Below, piece by piece: positions 14,865-23,207 of a DNA stretch of 33,150 nucleotides (position 1 is its first letter; each line of letters starts with the position of its first letter). Location of the stretch: NCBI GenBank assembly GCA_964626565.1, contig CAZVFX010000080.1:1-33150 (forward strand). The letters are read 5' to 3'. The notes below the pieces were generated by a model that saw nothing but the letters and a program-made list of their open reading frames with translations, was not told the DNA's origin and ran no database searches. Made by a program: the position numbers and the translations under genes. The stretch is from CAZVFX01 sp964626565. GTDB taxonomy: Bacteria > Myxococcota_A > UBA9042 > CAIXZC01.

Positions 14865-16565
14865 ATGGGGCCTGACGACTTAAGTCGCCGACTTGCTGAG
14901 TTGGCCGACTCTGTTGAGCGGCTCGCAGCGCGGGTCGAAAGTCTGGAATCCATCGAAACCAGAGTAGCCGGTTTGGAGCGGCGCGCACCTTCGGATACCT
15001 TGGCCGACGACGCCGCGGTTTCAACCGCGGACGAGCTGGAATTGACCTCCGGTTACTCCAATTTCTTTACCCACGTTGCAGTCGTCTGTTTCGCTCTTGT
15101 CGGAGCGCTGGTTCTGCGCGTAGCCACTCAGCAGGAGTTCATCGCCCCGGCGGTGGGTACCGGATTGGGGCTGGCTTACTGCGCCCTGCTGCTGGGCGGC
15201 TTTCTGCTGCCGGGTGGTGCGGGCAGGGCGGCCCGCCGTTTCCCCGCGCTGCAATTGTGCAGCGTACTCCTGGCCCCAGTCATGGTGTTGGAGACTTTTC
15301 ATCTGTTCGACATGATGGGTCCGGCCGTCGCAGCGGTGTCGCTGGGCGTTACGGGACTTGCCGGCGCCGGTGCTGGAGCGTTGACCGGAAGGAAGTCGCT
15401 GTCCGGCACCGCCCTGTTCGCCGCGTCTTGTGGCACCGCCGGGCTGGGAGTCGGGCTGGAAGGGTTTGAATGGAGAATAGCGGGCCTCGGTGCGCTGGCA
15501 GTGGCCGGTATGTTCGTGGCCGGCCGTCGCAACTGGGGGGTGCTGCGCGCAGCAGTGTTGATACCCGTCTCCGGCGCCTTGGCGGGTGCGGTGCTGTACG
15601 TTGCGTACCGACCGGAATATGCCGGCGTCGTTCCGGTGGCGCTGGGAGGCGTCGCCGCAGTCTGGGCCGCCGTGGCCGTTAGCCAATGGAGGCGTTCGGC
15701 TAGCGCGTCCATTGGGGAATCGGTCTGGTTTCCATTGGTGTCGCTGTGGGCCCTCGGCCTGGTTCTCTACGGGGCGCCAACGGTGGCTGTCTGGTGTGGA
15801 TTGTTCGCCGCTCTGCTGTTGTTTATCGGTGTGGCGGTGCGTACGGGCGCAGAAGGGTGGAGTCCCGGACTAGCCAGCCTGGCGGCCGGTGCGGGGGGGG
15901 TGAGCGCCTTGAGTTTGCCCTGGTTGCCTGGCGGGGGGCCGGCGCTGGTTCTGGCCGCCCTTGTCCTGCTGCAACTGGCGCTGCGCGCTGACAGCAGCTT
16001 CGTGGTCGCCCTGTCAGCCGTGCTGGCGCTCGTCGCCACCGGAGTCACCGTGTTGGCGTCTGACTCCGCGTTGCTGATTGCAGGGGCTGCCGCATCAACA
16101 ATCTTCTGGGGCGCTGCAGGGGGAGGAGTGCTGCTTGTGCACTATCGGTTGGGCCGGCGGGCGGACGAGAGTAATCCCGGAGGGAAATTGGCGAATTCGC
16201 TGGCCCTTGTGTCCCTCTTCCTGGGGGTTGTGTTGTGCTACCTGGTGCTGAGGCAGATTGCGTTCCTGGCCGCGGGGCCCGGGGTCTCTTTCCAGGTTGC
16301 CCAGACTGTGCTGCTGGCCATTACCTGCGTCGCACTCTTGCTGGCCAGTTTCCTGCTTCGGATTCCCGACTTGTATTCGCTGGGTTTGGTGGCGGTGGTC
16401 TTCCTGGGCGGAAAGGTAGTGCTTCTGGACCTCTTCTCCCTGCAGGGAGTCGGCCTTCTCGTTTCAGTGCTTTCGTTGGGGTTGGCGTCTGCCGTGGCTT
16501 CCCTGGCGATCAGGAAGTGCGCGAAGCAGCAGGGTGACCGGCCGGGGGGACCTACTACTCCTTAG
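14865..16565 (+). CDS. Polytopic membrane protein with N-terminal coiled coil (DUF2339-like)
   Basis: A 566-residue protein whose first 60 residues form a heptad-like segment (LSRRLAELADSVERLAARVE), followed by some 16 or more hydrophobic segments rich in Ala, Gly, Leu and Val up to the C-terminus. That arrangement resembles the DUF2339 group of membrane proteins, whose function is unknown to me. It follows the NrfD gene by 30 bases with GGGAGAAG before the ATG, so it is probably co-transcribed. No heme, FeS or transporter motif is seen. The last 11 bases overlap the convergent ImcH-like gene. Confidence 0.75.
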   Translation: MGPDDLSRRLAELADSVERLAARVESLESIETRVAGLERRAPSDTLADDAAVSTADELELTSGYSNFFTHVAVVCFALVGALVLRVATQQEFIAPAVGTGLGLAYCALLLGGFLLPGGAGRAARRFPALQLCSVLLAPVMVLETFHLFDMMGPAVAAVSLGVTGLAGAGAGALTGRKSLSGTALFAASCGTAGLGVGLEGFEWRIAGLGALAVAGMFVAGRRNWGVLRAAVLIPVSGALAGAVLYVAYRPEYAGVVPVALGGVAAVWAAVAVSQWRRSASASIGESVWFPLVSLWALGLVLYGAPTVAVWCGLFAALLLFIGVAVRTGAEGWSPGLASLAAGAGGVSALSLPWLPGGGPALVLAALVLLQLALRADSSFVVALSAVLALVATGVTVLASDSALLIAGAAASTIFWGAAGGGVLLVHYRLGRRADESNPGGKLANSLALVSLFLGVVLCYLVLRQIAFLAAGPGVSFQVAQTVLLAITCVALLLASFLLRIPDLYSLGLVAVVFLGGKVVLLDLFSLQGVGLLVSVLSLGLASAVASLAIRKCAKQQGDRPGGPTTP

Positions 16566-18021
16566 TGGGGCCCAGGAACAGCGACTGAAGCGACTCGGGA
16601 AGATCCTCCGGCGCTTCTTCTTCCACCAGCAACTCATGGCACAAGTCGCAATCCATACTCAGGGTCTTTCCATCCGCGGTCTCGTGCTCATCGTTGTGGC
16701 ACCTGAAGCAGCCTCTCTTGTCCTGTTCCTCGCCGCGATGGCCCAGGTGATTGGGATGCGCCTCCCATCCCAGTTTCATGTCCGGATAGACGTTGCGCCG
16801 GTAAAGCGAGCCCAAGGCCGCGGCGCTCTTCTCAATTTGCTCTGCGGCCGGCTTGTCGTCCGGATGCTCAGCGTCATAGAATTTGCCCAGTGCGCCGGCG
16901 AAATAGGCGTCAGCGTCGTCGTGGGCCAACTCGACCCCGCCATTCTCCAGGGCACTGACAGCCGCGGCGTGCAAGTAGGGTACTGAGATTTCCAGAAGTC
17001 CTTCGGAAAAAGCTCGGTCCACGGCCAGGCGCGGGGTCTGGTCAAATACGTGGGTTGGGCGGTTGTGGCAGTCGACACAGTCCACGGAGCGGGTCTCCAG
17101 AACCTCCGCATCGGCGCCTTCGGGGGGGAGATACTCGTCCACAAGTTCGCCGTCCTTGAAAACCGATATCTTGCCCACCTTTTCGCGCCGCGCATCCAGT
17201 GAATCGTATCTCACCTCGGTGTCGCGGCGGACATGCCAGTGCACGCCGTGGTATTCTCCGGTGCGGGGGTTCTTGCCGCCCACTTTGATCAGCAACGCGG
17301 TGACCTCGGCGCTGTTCTCCTCGTCGTCGCCGTAGTGCGTCACGAACTTCACGCGGTTACCATGGAACTTGTCGGGCCAGTGACACTGTTCACAGGTGTC
17401 CCGGGCCGGCCGCAAGGCGTGCACCGGCGATGGAATGGGGGTGTCGTAGGTTCCGGTGAGTACTCCCCACACCTGCTTCAAACCGTCCACCTTGGATTTC
17501 ACCGCCCAGGAGGCTCCCGGCCCGATGTGGCACTGAACACACTTTACGCGGGAGTGCGGCGATTCGAGGAAGCTCTCGTACTCCGGCTGCATCACAGTGT
17601 GGCAAAGCTTGCCGCAGAAGGTGGGCGAGTCCATGAAATCGAGGGCCGCATGTCCCGCGGCCCCAACAATGGCGATGTTAATGAAGGTGGCCGCGCACAC
17701 GAACACGATCAATCGTCGAGATCGCCTGTCCTGGGCCGCTGCGACGAAGGCCTTCTGGATCGGGTCTTGAGTCGCCGATGCCCCGCGGCGGAACCGGTCC
17801 CAGCCGAAACCGACCGCGATGAGCACCAGGCCGAAAACGAATACAGCCGGCATGACCAGAAAGGTGAGGGCCGCAGTGTAAGGCTTCACGGACGGTGTCA
17901 CCAACGCTGCCGCAAGAGCGAGCACGATGGTGGATCCGGAAACGGTTGTGATAGCCGCCCCCAGCAGGGTCAGCCAGTTTGTCCAGAAACGGGGGAGGAA
18001 GGAAAGGATTTTGCGCAGCAT
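16555..18021 (-). CDS. ImcH-like inner-membrane NapC/NirT multiheme cytochrome c
   Basis: A 488-residue protein with three N-terminal membrane helices (about 15-40, 48-72 and 103-127) and a NapC/NirT domain. The first heme site is CGKLCH, a CX3CH motif, in a FCGKLCHTVMQPEYESF context. Five CX2CH sites follow: CVQCH (then IGPGASW), CEQCH (then WPDKFHG), CVDCH, CFRCH and CDLCH. The order and these segments match the ImcH type of Geobacter, needed for reduction of high-potential extracellular acceptors, although that protein is described as seven-heme and I find six sites here. It probably oxidises menaquinol and passes electrons to periplasmic carriers. It lies 45 bases downstream of the 19-heme c/b gene with its own CGGAGA site, so the two are likely one transcript. 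Confidence 0.88.
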   Translation of the reverse strand: MLRKILSFLPRFWTNWLTLLGAAITTVSGSTIVLALAAALVTPSVKPYTAALTFLVMPAVFVFGLVLIAVGFGWDRFRRGASATQDPIQKAFVAAAQDRRSRRLIVFVCAATFINIAIVGAAGHAALDFMDSPTFCGKLCHTVMQPEYESFLESPHSRVKCVQCHIGPGASWAVKSKVDGLKQVWGVLTGTYDTPIPSPVHALRPARDTCEQCHWPDKFHGNRVKFVTHYGDDEENSAEVTALLIKVGGKNPRTGEYHGVHWHVRRDTEVRYDSLDARREKVGKISVFKDGELVDEYLPPEGADAEVLETRSVDCVDCHNRPTHVFDQTPRLAVDRAFSEGLLEISVPYLHAAAVSALENGGVELAHDDADAYFAGALGKFYDAEHPDDKPAAEQIEKSAAALGSLYRRNVYPDMKLGWEAHPNHLGHRGEEQDKRGCFRCHNDEHETADGKTLSMDCDLCHELLVEEEAPEDLPESLQSLFLGPTKE

Positions 18022-18040
18022 ACTGATTCTCCGTCGATTG

Positions 18041-18079
18041 CTACCTACAAATACTACCTACAAATGCTACCTGTAAATG
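18041..18079. repeat. Three tandem 13-bp repeats at the 3' end of the 19-heme gene
   Basis: Units at 18041-18053, 18054-18066 and 18067-18079 read CTACCTACAAATA, CTACCTACAAATG and CTACCTGTAAATG. The last unit contains the TAG stop of the minus-strand 19-heme gene, and the other two repeat that stop region in the spacer before the ImcH-like gene. Each unit presents AGGTAG on the transcript. Confidence 0.85.
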
Positions 18080-20895
18080 ACGAACATAGCGTATACGATG
18101 AGGCCTACCAGAGTCAAGCCGATGAGCAACATGGAGAGGCCGAAGATGTGGGCCGCACGCAGCAGCTTCTTGGTCGGCGGGTCGACCATCATCGAGTCGA
18201 GTTCGCCTGATTGTACGGCAAGGCGGTATTCCCGGGGGCGCTCCTCTTTGAATTCGGAGAGGGGCAGCGAACCGGTGAAAATGACCGGGTCCAGGGGGAA
18301 TCGCTCAGGCCTGAAGTGAGTGTTGAAGAAGTGAACCGTGAAGATGAAGCCTGAGGCGAGCAGCGCCTCGTCGCTGTGCACGATGGTCGCGACGTTGAGC
18401 ATCCAGCCCGGGAGGACCAGGGTGAAACCTTCGGAGAACCAGAGCATCAGGCCGCTGAGGCCGATGATGGCAACCCCCCAGAAGACCGCAAAATAGTCGA
18501 ACTTCTCCCAATAAGTGTAGCGGCCGTAATCGGGACGCTCTCCCCCGCCGAAGAACCATCGGAGGGTCTGGAAGAACTCCTTGATGTCCCTTAAATTGGG
18601 CACCAGCGACTCCGGGTGAAAAATGAAACTGAGCCAGGAAACGCCTTCGTTCCGCTTCACCTGGAACAAGTGGAACAGGTGCATGCCGAAGTAGACGAAG
18701 GTCAAAATCGCGCAGAGCCTGTGAATCATGCCTGCTGATTCGAAGCCCCCCAGGAAGGCGGAAAGGGCCTGAGCCCAGCCGGCATAAGAGAACTTCAACA
18801 TCATGCCTGTAATGGCGAGGCCGAAGAAGCTGACTATGACGAGCAGGTGGGTCGCCCGGTGGTACCCTATGAACCGGCGTACGTGGGGTTCCGCAGGGTC
18901 GTGCCCGCGCTTGCGGCGGTCGAGGGCTACCTTCAGGGAGCGCGGCAACCACAGGATTGTGTGCAGCGTGAAGAAAGCCAGGGTGCCGACCAAGAGGATG
19001 GTCATGAACCAGAAAGTATAGTACAGGACCGGGTACTTCTCCGGGTCCTTGTGAGTGGCGTGGGTGAGGTAGCCGGCGAAGCGGCGGTGCGAGCCGGGAT
19101 GGCACTTGCCGCAGGTGCCCACGATCTTATCGCGGCTCAAGGTGGATCTGGGATCGGTGGGCGGAAGTATGCTGTGAGCCGAATGGCAATCGGCGCACTT
19201 GGCCGTTCGTTCCTCCCCAAGTAGCGTGACCTTGCCGTGGTACGTGTCGAAGTAGGCTGCCGTGAGTTTCTCGTGACACTTGCCACAACGGTCCATGATG
19301 CCGGTGCGGAAGTCTACCGCGTCGACGCGGCCGATGGTGTGAGCCGAATGGCAATCGTTGCAAACCGGCAGCTTCTTGTCTGTCTTAGTCACCGTCGGAC
19401 TGTGAACCGATTCTGCGAACTTCTCAGCTATGCCCGCATGACACGAGCCGCAGGTGTGGCCTATGTTCTCCCTGGCAACAGACGACTTGCTGTCACTGGC
19501 CGGGAGTTCGCCGTGGGATGTGTGGCAACTGGTGCACACCGCGGTTACCACCAGCCCGCTTTCCATCAGGCCCTTGCCGTGGATCGACACGTGGTAGCTC
19601 TCGATAATCTCATGCTGCTCCCCCTCGTACTGAAGGGCTGCGGCTTCCCCTTCCCGGTGGCATTTGCCGCACAACCGCGGGATATTCCGGATGTTGATGG
19701 GGGCAGTAACATCGGAGCGCCGCTGCACATCATGCGAACCGTGGCAGGTAGTGCATTTCGGGGCAACCTCGTTGCCCTGCTGCACCAGCTTGCCGTGGAT
19801 ACTCTCCACAAAAGCCGAAGATGCCGAGGCATGGCACTTGCCGCAATCCACTTCCCCTACGTGTTTGCAGGGCGGGTTTTCATAGCGGAAGACGTTGGAG
19901 TGGCACATGGCGCAGGTCAGCTTTTCGTGCGCGGATCCAAAAAGAACGGAACGATCGGTGAAGAGAGATTGCTCCGCGCCGTCGACGACCCGCTTCATTT
20001 CCCGATCGTCGTGGCAGGCCATGCAGTCCGCGTCGGTCAACCCTCGCTTGGCCTGAAGCTGGCGCACCTTGTGAGGCTTGTGGCAATCTACGCAGGCCGG
20101 TATCTGGTGGGGCTGCTCCTGCCACAAATGCTCCTGAACAACCTGCACGTGGACCTGCTCGATCTCACCGTGACACATCATGCAGGTCTTAGCGACGTTG
20201 TCGTGGTGGATAAGCGACTTGGGGTCCTCGTGGGGCAGGACGTTATGGGAACCGTGGCAATCGGTGCAGACGGCCGCGACTGTGAGACCACGCTTGAAGA
20301 CGCCTTCGCCGTGGATGGACATGGAGTATGTCTCGACCACCCGGCGTTCTCCGATCTCGTGGCGATCCGCCAACCCGCTGGCCTCCGAGTGGCACTTGCT
20401 GCATACCCCCGGAATGTTGATTTTGTACGTCAAGGAGCGCCGGTCGTCGGGCGGGAGGATCCCGTGCTTGCCGTGGCAACTGGAGCAGTTCGGGGCGTCA
20501 GGGTCTCCGCCGGCGAGCGCGCGCCCGTGAAGACTGCCCTTGTAGGTCTCTGCTTGCTCCTCGTGGCATTCCGTGCAATCTACCGCACCGAGATCCTTCT
20601 TGTGCTCATCGTCCGTCAGTTCGGCGTCCTGGTGGCAGTCGGTGCAGTCCATGTCGGCGTGTACCGAAATGCCGTAGAATTTCTCGTCTACCCATAGGCT
20701 GCCCTCGGGGCCGTCCTCCCGCTCCAGGTCCTTGTCTTCGTGACACTCGAAGCAGGCGCTGTTGTCGGCCGCGGCCTGACTCCGGGGGAGTGTCAGAACC
20801 ATGAGCACGATAACCAGCCGGCAGAAGTAGCGAAAAAGGGACACGGGCGCGGCGAAACGAATTGCGGGCCTATCGTCGAGAAGTTGAAGTCGCAT
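18067..20895 (-). CDS. 19-heme cytochrome c fused to a six-helix cytochrome b domain (CbcL-like)
   Basis: The 942-residue protein starts at ATG 20895, with CCGGAG eight bases before it; an upstream in-frame TTG at 20982 has no ribosome site. A signal sequence (about 14-41) precedes a periplasmic domain with 19 CX2CH motifs between residues about 48 and 606. Motifs recur in a pattern of S-x-HG, CxxCHxxH, a Leu-Pro stretch, and a CGKCH 25-30 residues later, so the domain grew by internal duplication. Six membrane helices follow, with His residues suited to b hemes (HRATHLL, MIHRLCAI, GMHLFHLF, IVHSDEALL, TVHFFNTHF). The plan is that of CbcL, an inner-membrane quinol:cytochrome c oxidoreductase of Geobacter used with low-potential acceptors, but with about twice the c hemes I recall for CbcL. 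It is followed by the ImcH-like gene. Confidence 0.9.
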   Translation of the reverse strand: MRLQLLDDRPAIRFAAPVSLFRYFCRLVIVLMVLTLPRSQAAADNSACFECHEDKDLEREDGPEGSLWVDEKFYGISVHADMDCTDCHQDAELTDDEHKKDLGAVDCTECHEEQAETYKGSLHGRALAGGDPDAPNCSSCHGKHGILPPDDRRSLTYKINIPGVCSKCHSEASGLADRHEIGERRVVETYSMSIHGEGVFKRGLTVAAVCTDCHGSHNVLPHEDPKSLIHHDNVAKTCMMCHGEIEQVHVQVVQEHLWQEQPHQIPACVDCHKPHKVRQLQAKRGLTDADCMACHDDREMKRVVDGAEQSLFTDRSVLFGSAHEKLTCAMCHSNVFRYENPPCKHVGEVDCGKCHASASSAFVESIHGKLVQQGNEVAPKCTTCHGSHDVQRRSDVTAPINIRNIPRLCGKCHREGEAAALQYEGEQHEIIESYHVSIHGKGLMESGLVVTAVCTSCHTSHGELPASDSKSSVARENIGHTCGSCHAGIAEKFAESVHSPTVTKTDKKLPVCNDCHSAHTIGRVDAVDFRTGIMDRCGKCHEKLTAAYFDTYHGKVTLLGEERTAKCADCHSAHSILPPTDPRSTLSRDKIVGTCGKCHPGSHRRFAGYLTHATHKDPEKYPVLYYTFWFMTILLVGTLAFFTLHTILWLPRSLKVALDRRKRGHDPAEPHVRRFIGYHRATHLLVIVSFFGLAITGMMLKFSYAGWAQALSAFLGGFESAGMIHRLCAILTFVYFGMHLFHLFQVKRNEGVSWLSFIFHPESLVPNLRDIKEFFQTLRWFFGGGERPDYGRYTYWEKFDYFAVFWGVAIIGLSGLMLWFSEGFTLVLPGWMLNVATIVHSDEALLASGFIFTVHFFNTHFRPERFPLDPVIFTGSLPLSEFKEERPREYRLAVQSGELDSMMVDPPTKKLLRAAHIFGLSMLLIGLTLVGLIVYAMFVIYR

Positions 20896-20959
20896 GCGGT
20901 ACTCCGGTAGAAGTAGTTTCAAAGGGAAGGCGACTCCCGTCCTACGTGTGGCGGCCGCT

Positions 20960-20989
20960 ATGGTATGCAAAGGAAACCGCAACAGTCAA
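20960..20989 (-). promoter_or_regulatory. Candidate promoter for the 19-heme/ImcH-like pair
   Basis: On the minus strand TTGACT (20989-20984) and TACCAT (20965-20960) are 18 bases apart in the 148-base gap upstream of ATG 20895. Start near 20953. Confidence 0.4.
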
Positions 20990-21043
20990 GTATATTTCCC
21001 AATGTGAATAGTATTGGTTGCCTAAGGCGTCCGGCCAGAAGAC

Positions 21044-22318
21044 CTATTCGGGGGGAGGGCAGGAGCCGACGCTCTGCATGTTTAAGACGCCGTCGATGTG
21101 AAGGTATGCGCCCTCGGCCCGAATAGTGGCCGCATCAACGGAGACACAACTGTGGCACATGGCGCACTTTTCCATCGGCGCGTGCTGCACCGTTGGCGGC
21201 AAGCCGTGACAGGTCCCGCAGGCCGCCTGAGTTCCGTCGACGACGTTCCAGGCTGGAGCAAGGGCGTCCTCGTCGGCGGCATTGAGACCGCCGCCGTGAC
21301 AGTACACATTGGTGCAGGTCTCACCATCCCAAGTCGGTTCCGCTCCCGATTGGGTGGCTGCTTCGCCAAACTCGATATCCACGCTGCCGTTGACGTGCCC
21401 CGGGGTGAGCACACCCGCAGGCATGGGGTGGCAATCGTTGCACGTAATCACCAGGCCGTGCCAGGTGGAGTCGCCGGCAAGATGCTTTGCGTGGGCTCCC
21501 ACACCCGCGGCGGCCGTGTCGGTTTCGCCCGCCACATTGGGGGGCGGGGCCGGACTGCCGGTGGCGTCGTCGCCGTGGCAGAATGTACAATCACTTTGCC
21601 AGTCGGCGTGGCACTTGTCGCATGACAGCTTGGAACTGCCGCCGGACAGATCCTCTCCGTGGCACTTGCTGCAAGCTGCCACTCCCGCGGCGTTGAACTC
21701 GGCCCCGTGCTGGTCGGGGGCAGCGTAGCCTTCGTTGTGGCCACCCGCAGCCTCCACCTCTCCGTTCATATGCAGACCACCTTCCTTCAGCGCGCCGTCC
21801 TCGCCAACGCTGTCGGGGTGGCACTGGTTGCACTGGTCCGCGTCCGGGTGAGGCGAGTCGGGCGGGTTACCGTGGCACGCGTCGCACGTCCCCAGCTCAA
21901 CGTCAACAGAGCCATCAAAGTGCGAGCCGCCGGTCTTCAACTCGCCGGCTTCGGTAACTGCACCTGGATGGCACAGGAAGCAATTGGTTTCTTCCGGATG
22001 AGGTTCTCCCGGCGGATTGCCGTGGCACGCGTCACAGGCGCTAATGGCGAAGTCTACGGCGCCGTTGGCGTGCAGGCCTCCCTGCTCATCGATCTTGTCG
22101 TCTTCGGTGACGGTCTGAGCGTGGCAAGGGAAGCAGTTGTCCGCGGCCGGATGCGGCGCCGCGGGTGGGTCTCCGTGGCACTCGTCGCAGTCAGCACTTT
22201 CGGGGAGACCGTCCCCGAGTTTCACGCCGTCGCAAGCCGTCAGAGCAAATGAAATCAACACCACCAGCAGCAGCCCGACTGGGGTGCACAACACTGAATC
22301 AAGTTTTCTGGGGATCAT
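21044..22318 (-). CDS. 13-heme CX4CH/CX2CH lipoprotein cytochrome c
   Basis: A 424-residue protein from ATG 22318 (AAGGTAG before it). Its signal peptide ends in a lipobox, ALTAC, with lipidation at Cys29, so it is probably on the outer membrane. It holds 12 CX2CH motifs and one CX4CH (CTNVYCH). The CX4CH/CX2CH pairing (CTNVYCHG, then CGTCHG) is the type described from Geobacter surface cytochromes. Residues about 44-194 are three tandem 50-residue diheme repeats, each with CxxCHGxPP, an HP-rich turn, a second CxxCH 18 residues on, and an H-x-x-G-x-V ending. Likely an outer-surface or outer-membrane electron carrier (inference). It lies 60 bases after the cytochrome maturation genes. Confidence 0.88.
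   Translation of the reverse strand: MIPRKLDSVLCTPVGLLLVVLISFALTACDGVKLGDGLPESADCDECHGDPPAAPHPAADNCFPCHAQTVTEDDKIDEQGGLHANGAVDFAISACDACHGNPPGEPHPEETNCFLCHPGAVTEAGELKTGGSHFDGSVDVELGTCDACHGNPPDSPHPDADQCNQCHPDSVGEDGALKEGGLHMNGEVEAAGGHNEGYAAPDQHGAEFNAAGVAACSKCHGEDLSGGSSKLSCDKCHADWQSDCTFCHGDDATGSPAPPPNVAGETDTAAAGVGAHAKHLAGDSTWHGLVITCNDCHPMPAGVLTPGHVNGSVDIEFGEAATQSGAEPTWDGETCTNVYCHGGGLNAADEDALAPAWNVVDGTQAACGTCHGLPPTVQHAPMEKCAMCHSCVSVDAATIRAEGAYLHIDGVLNMQSVGSCPPPE
21737..22189 (-). repeat. Three in-frame repeats of about 150 bp encoding diheme modules
   Basis: Starting Cys residues of the three modules are 51 and 50 residues apart, and each module has a second heme site 18 residues after the first. 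The modules share CHGxPP, PHP, an acidic loop, GG, H-x-x-G and V. This is recent-looking modular growth within the 13-heme lipoprotein. Confidence 0.8.
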
Positions 22319-22378
22319 GTTCGCTACCTTACTATTAATTAATAACCTGCCCTTCATTAACCAACAGCGAGTATGGTA

Positions 22379-23203
22379 TCAGAGGGTATACGAATGTAAA
22401 GCTTCTTGTGCGGCGGGGAGGTAGTTGACGCCGAGGTAGGTGAACATGACGGCAAGAAAACCTGCGATGGCAATCCAGGCCAGCGCCTTTTTGCTGGCCC
22501 CCACGTATCTCAGATGCAGGTAGGCGCCGTAGACCAGCCAGGTAATGAGCGCCCAGTTTTCCTTGGGGTCCCAGGTCCACCAGTCGCCCCAGGCGAACTT
22601 GGCCCACAGGGCGCCGAGGATGAGACCGGCGGAGATCATGGCGTAACCGAACAGTATCGCCTTGTAGGTGAACATTCCGAAATCGAGGCGATCCAGCCCC
22701 AAAGTGCCGGCGAACGCAAGTTTCTTGGGGTTGGGGAAGATCAAGTAGAGAATCGACGTTGCGAACGATACGAAGAGGGCGGAATATCCCAGAAAATAGA
22801 CAACCACGTGGGGAATGAACCAAGCGCTCTGCAGGGCCGGAGGAAGCTGCACCAACGCAGTGTCCCGCCGGACGAAAGCGTATCCGAGGATGGCGACGAT
22901 AAACGCCGCGGTGGCCAACCCCAGCAGGGGGAGGCTGCGCGCCGAAAAAAGAAATACCAGCGCGGTGGTGACTGAGAAGAAGATCAGGCACTGGAAGAGC
23001 GTCTGGAACGGGGGCTGGCCGGTTTCCACCCAGGCAAAGGTCATCATCCCGATGCCCAGGGCCATGCCGGCCACAATTAGGAAAAGACCGCCCGCACTCA
23101 GAATCTTCATAGGCGCAGACTTGCCGAGTATGCCGAGCACTACGCCCAGGCCGTAGAGAGCAGTTGAGACGGCAAACAATGTGAAGAGGATGTTCAGTAG
23201 CAT
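22379..23203 (-). CDS. ccsA: Cytochrome c maturation protein CcsA (System II heme handling)
   Basis: A 274-residue polytopic protein with about eight membrane segments. It has the tryptophan-rich WWD motif (FAWGDWWTWDPKENW near residues 200-215) and conserved His residues in WFIPHVVVYFLGY and YLHLRY. CcsA exports heme and, with ResB/Ccs1, attaches it to apocytochromes on the periplasmic side. The ATG has GAGAGGT upstream and lies four bases after the resB stop, so the two are co-translated. Its place among genes with dozens of heme sites fits the demand for heme ligation. Confidence 0.93.
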   Translation of the reverse strand: MLLNILFTLFAVSTALYGLGVVLGILGKSAPMKILSAGGLFLIVAGMALGIGMMTFAWVETGQPPFQTLFQCLIFFSVTTALVFLFSARSLPLLGLATAAFIVAILGYAFVRRDTALVQLPPALQSAWFIPHVVVYFLGYSALFVSFATSILYLIFPNPKKLAFAGTLGLDRLDFGMFTYKAILFGYAMISAGLILGALWAKFAWGDWWTWDPKENWALITWLVYGAYLHLRYVGASKKALAWIAIAGFLAVMFTYLGVNYLPAAQEALHSYTL

Positions 23204-23207
23204 GGAA

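Noticed and set aside
18041..18079. CRISPR-like repeats
   Set aside because: Units are 13 bp, directly adjacent with no spacers, and overlap a stop codon.
17233..18210. A 325-codon plus-strand frame opposite the ImcH-like gene
   Set aside because: It crosses two genes and an intergenic repeat and encodes no recognisable domain.
19237..20697. A 486-codon plus-strand frame opposite the 19-heme gene
   Set aside because: The minus-strand gene has 19 regular heme motifs and a signal peptide; the opposite frame has no recognisable domain or start signal.
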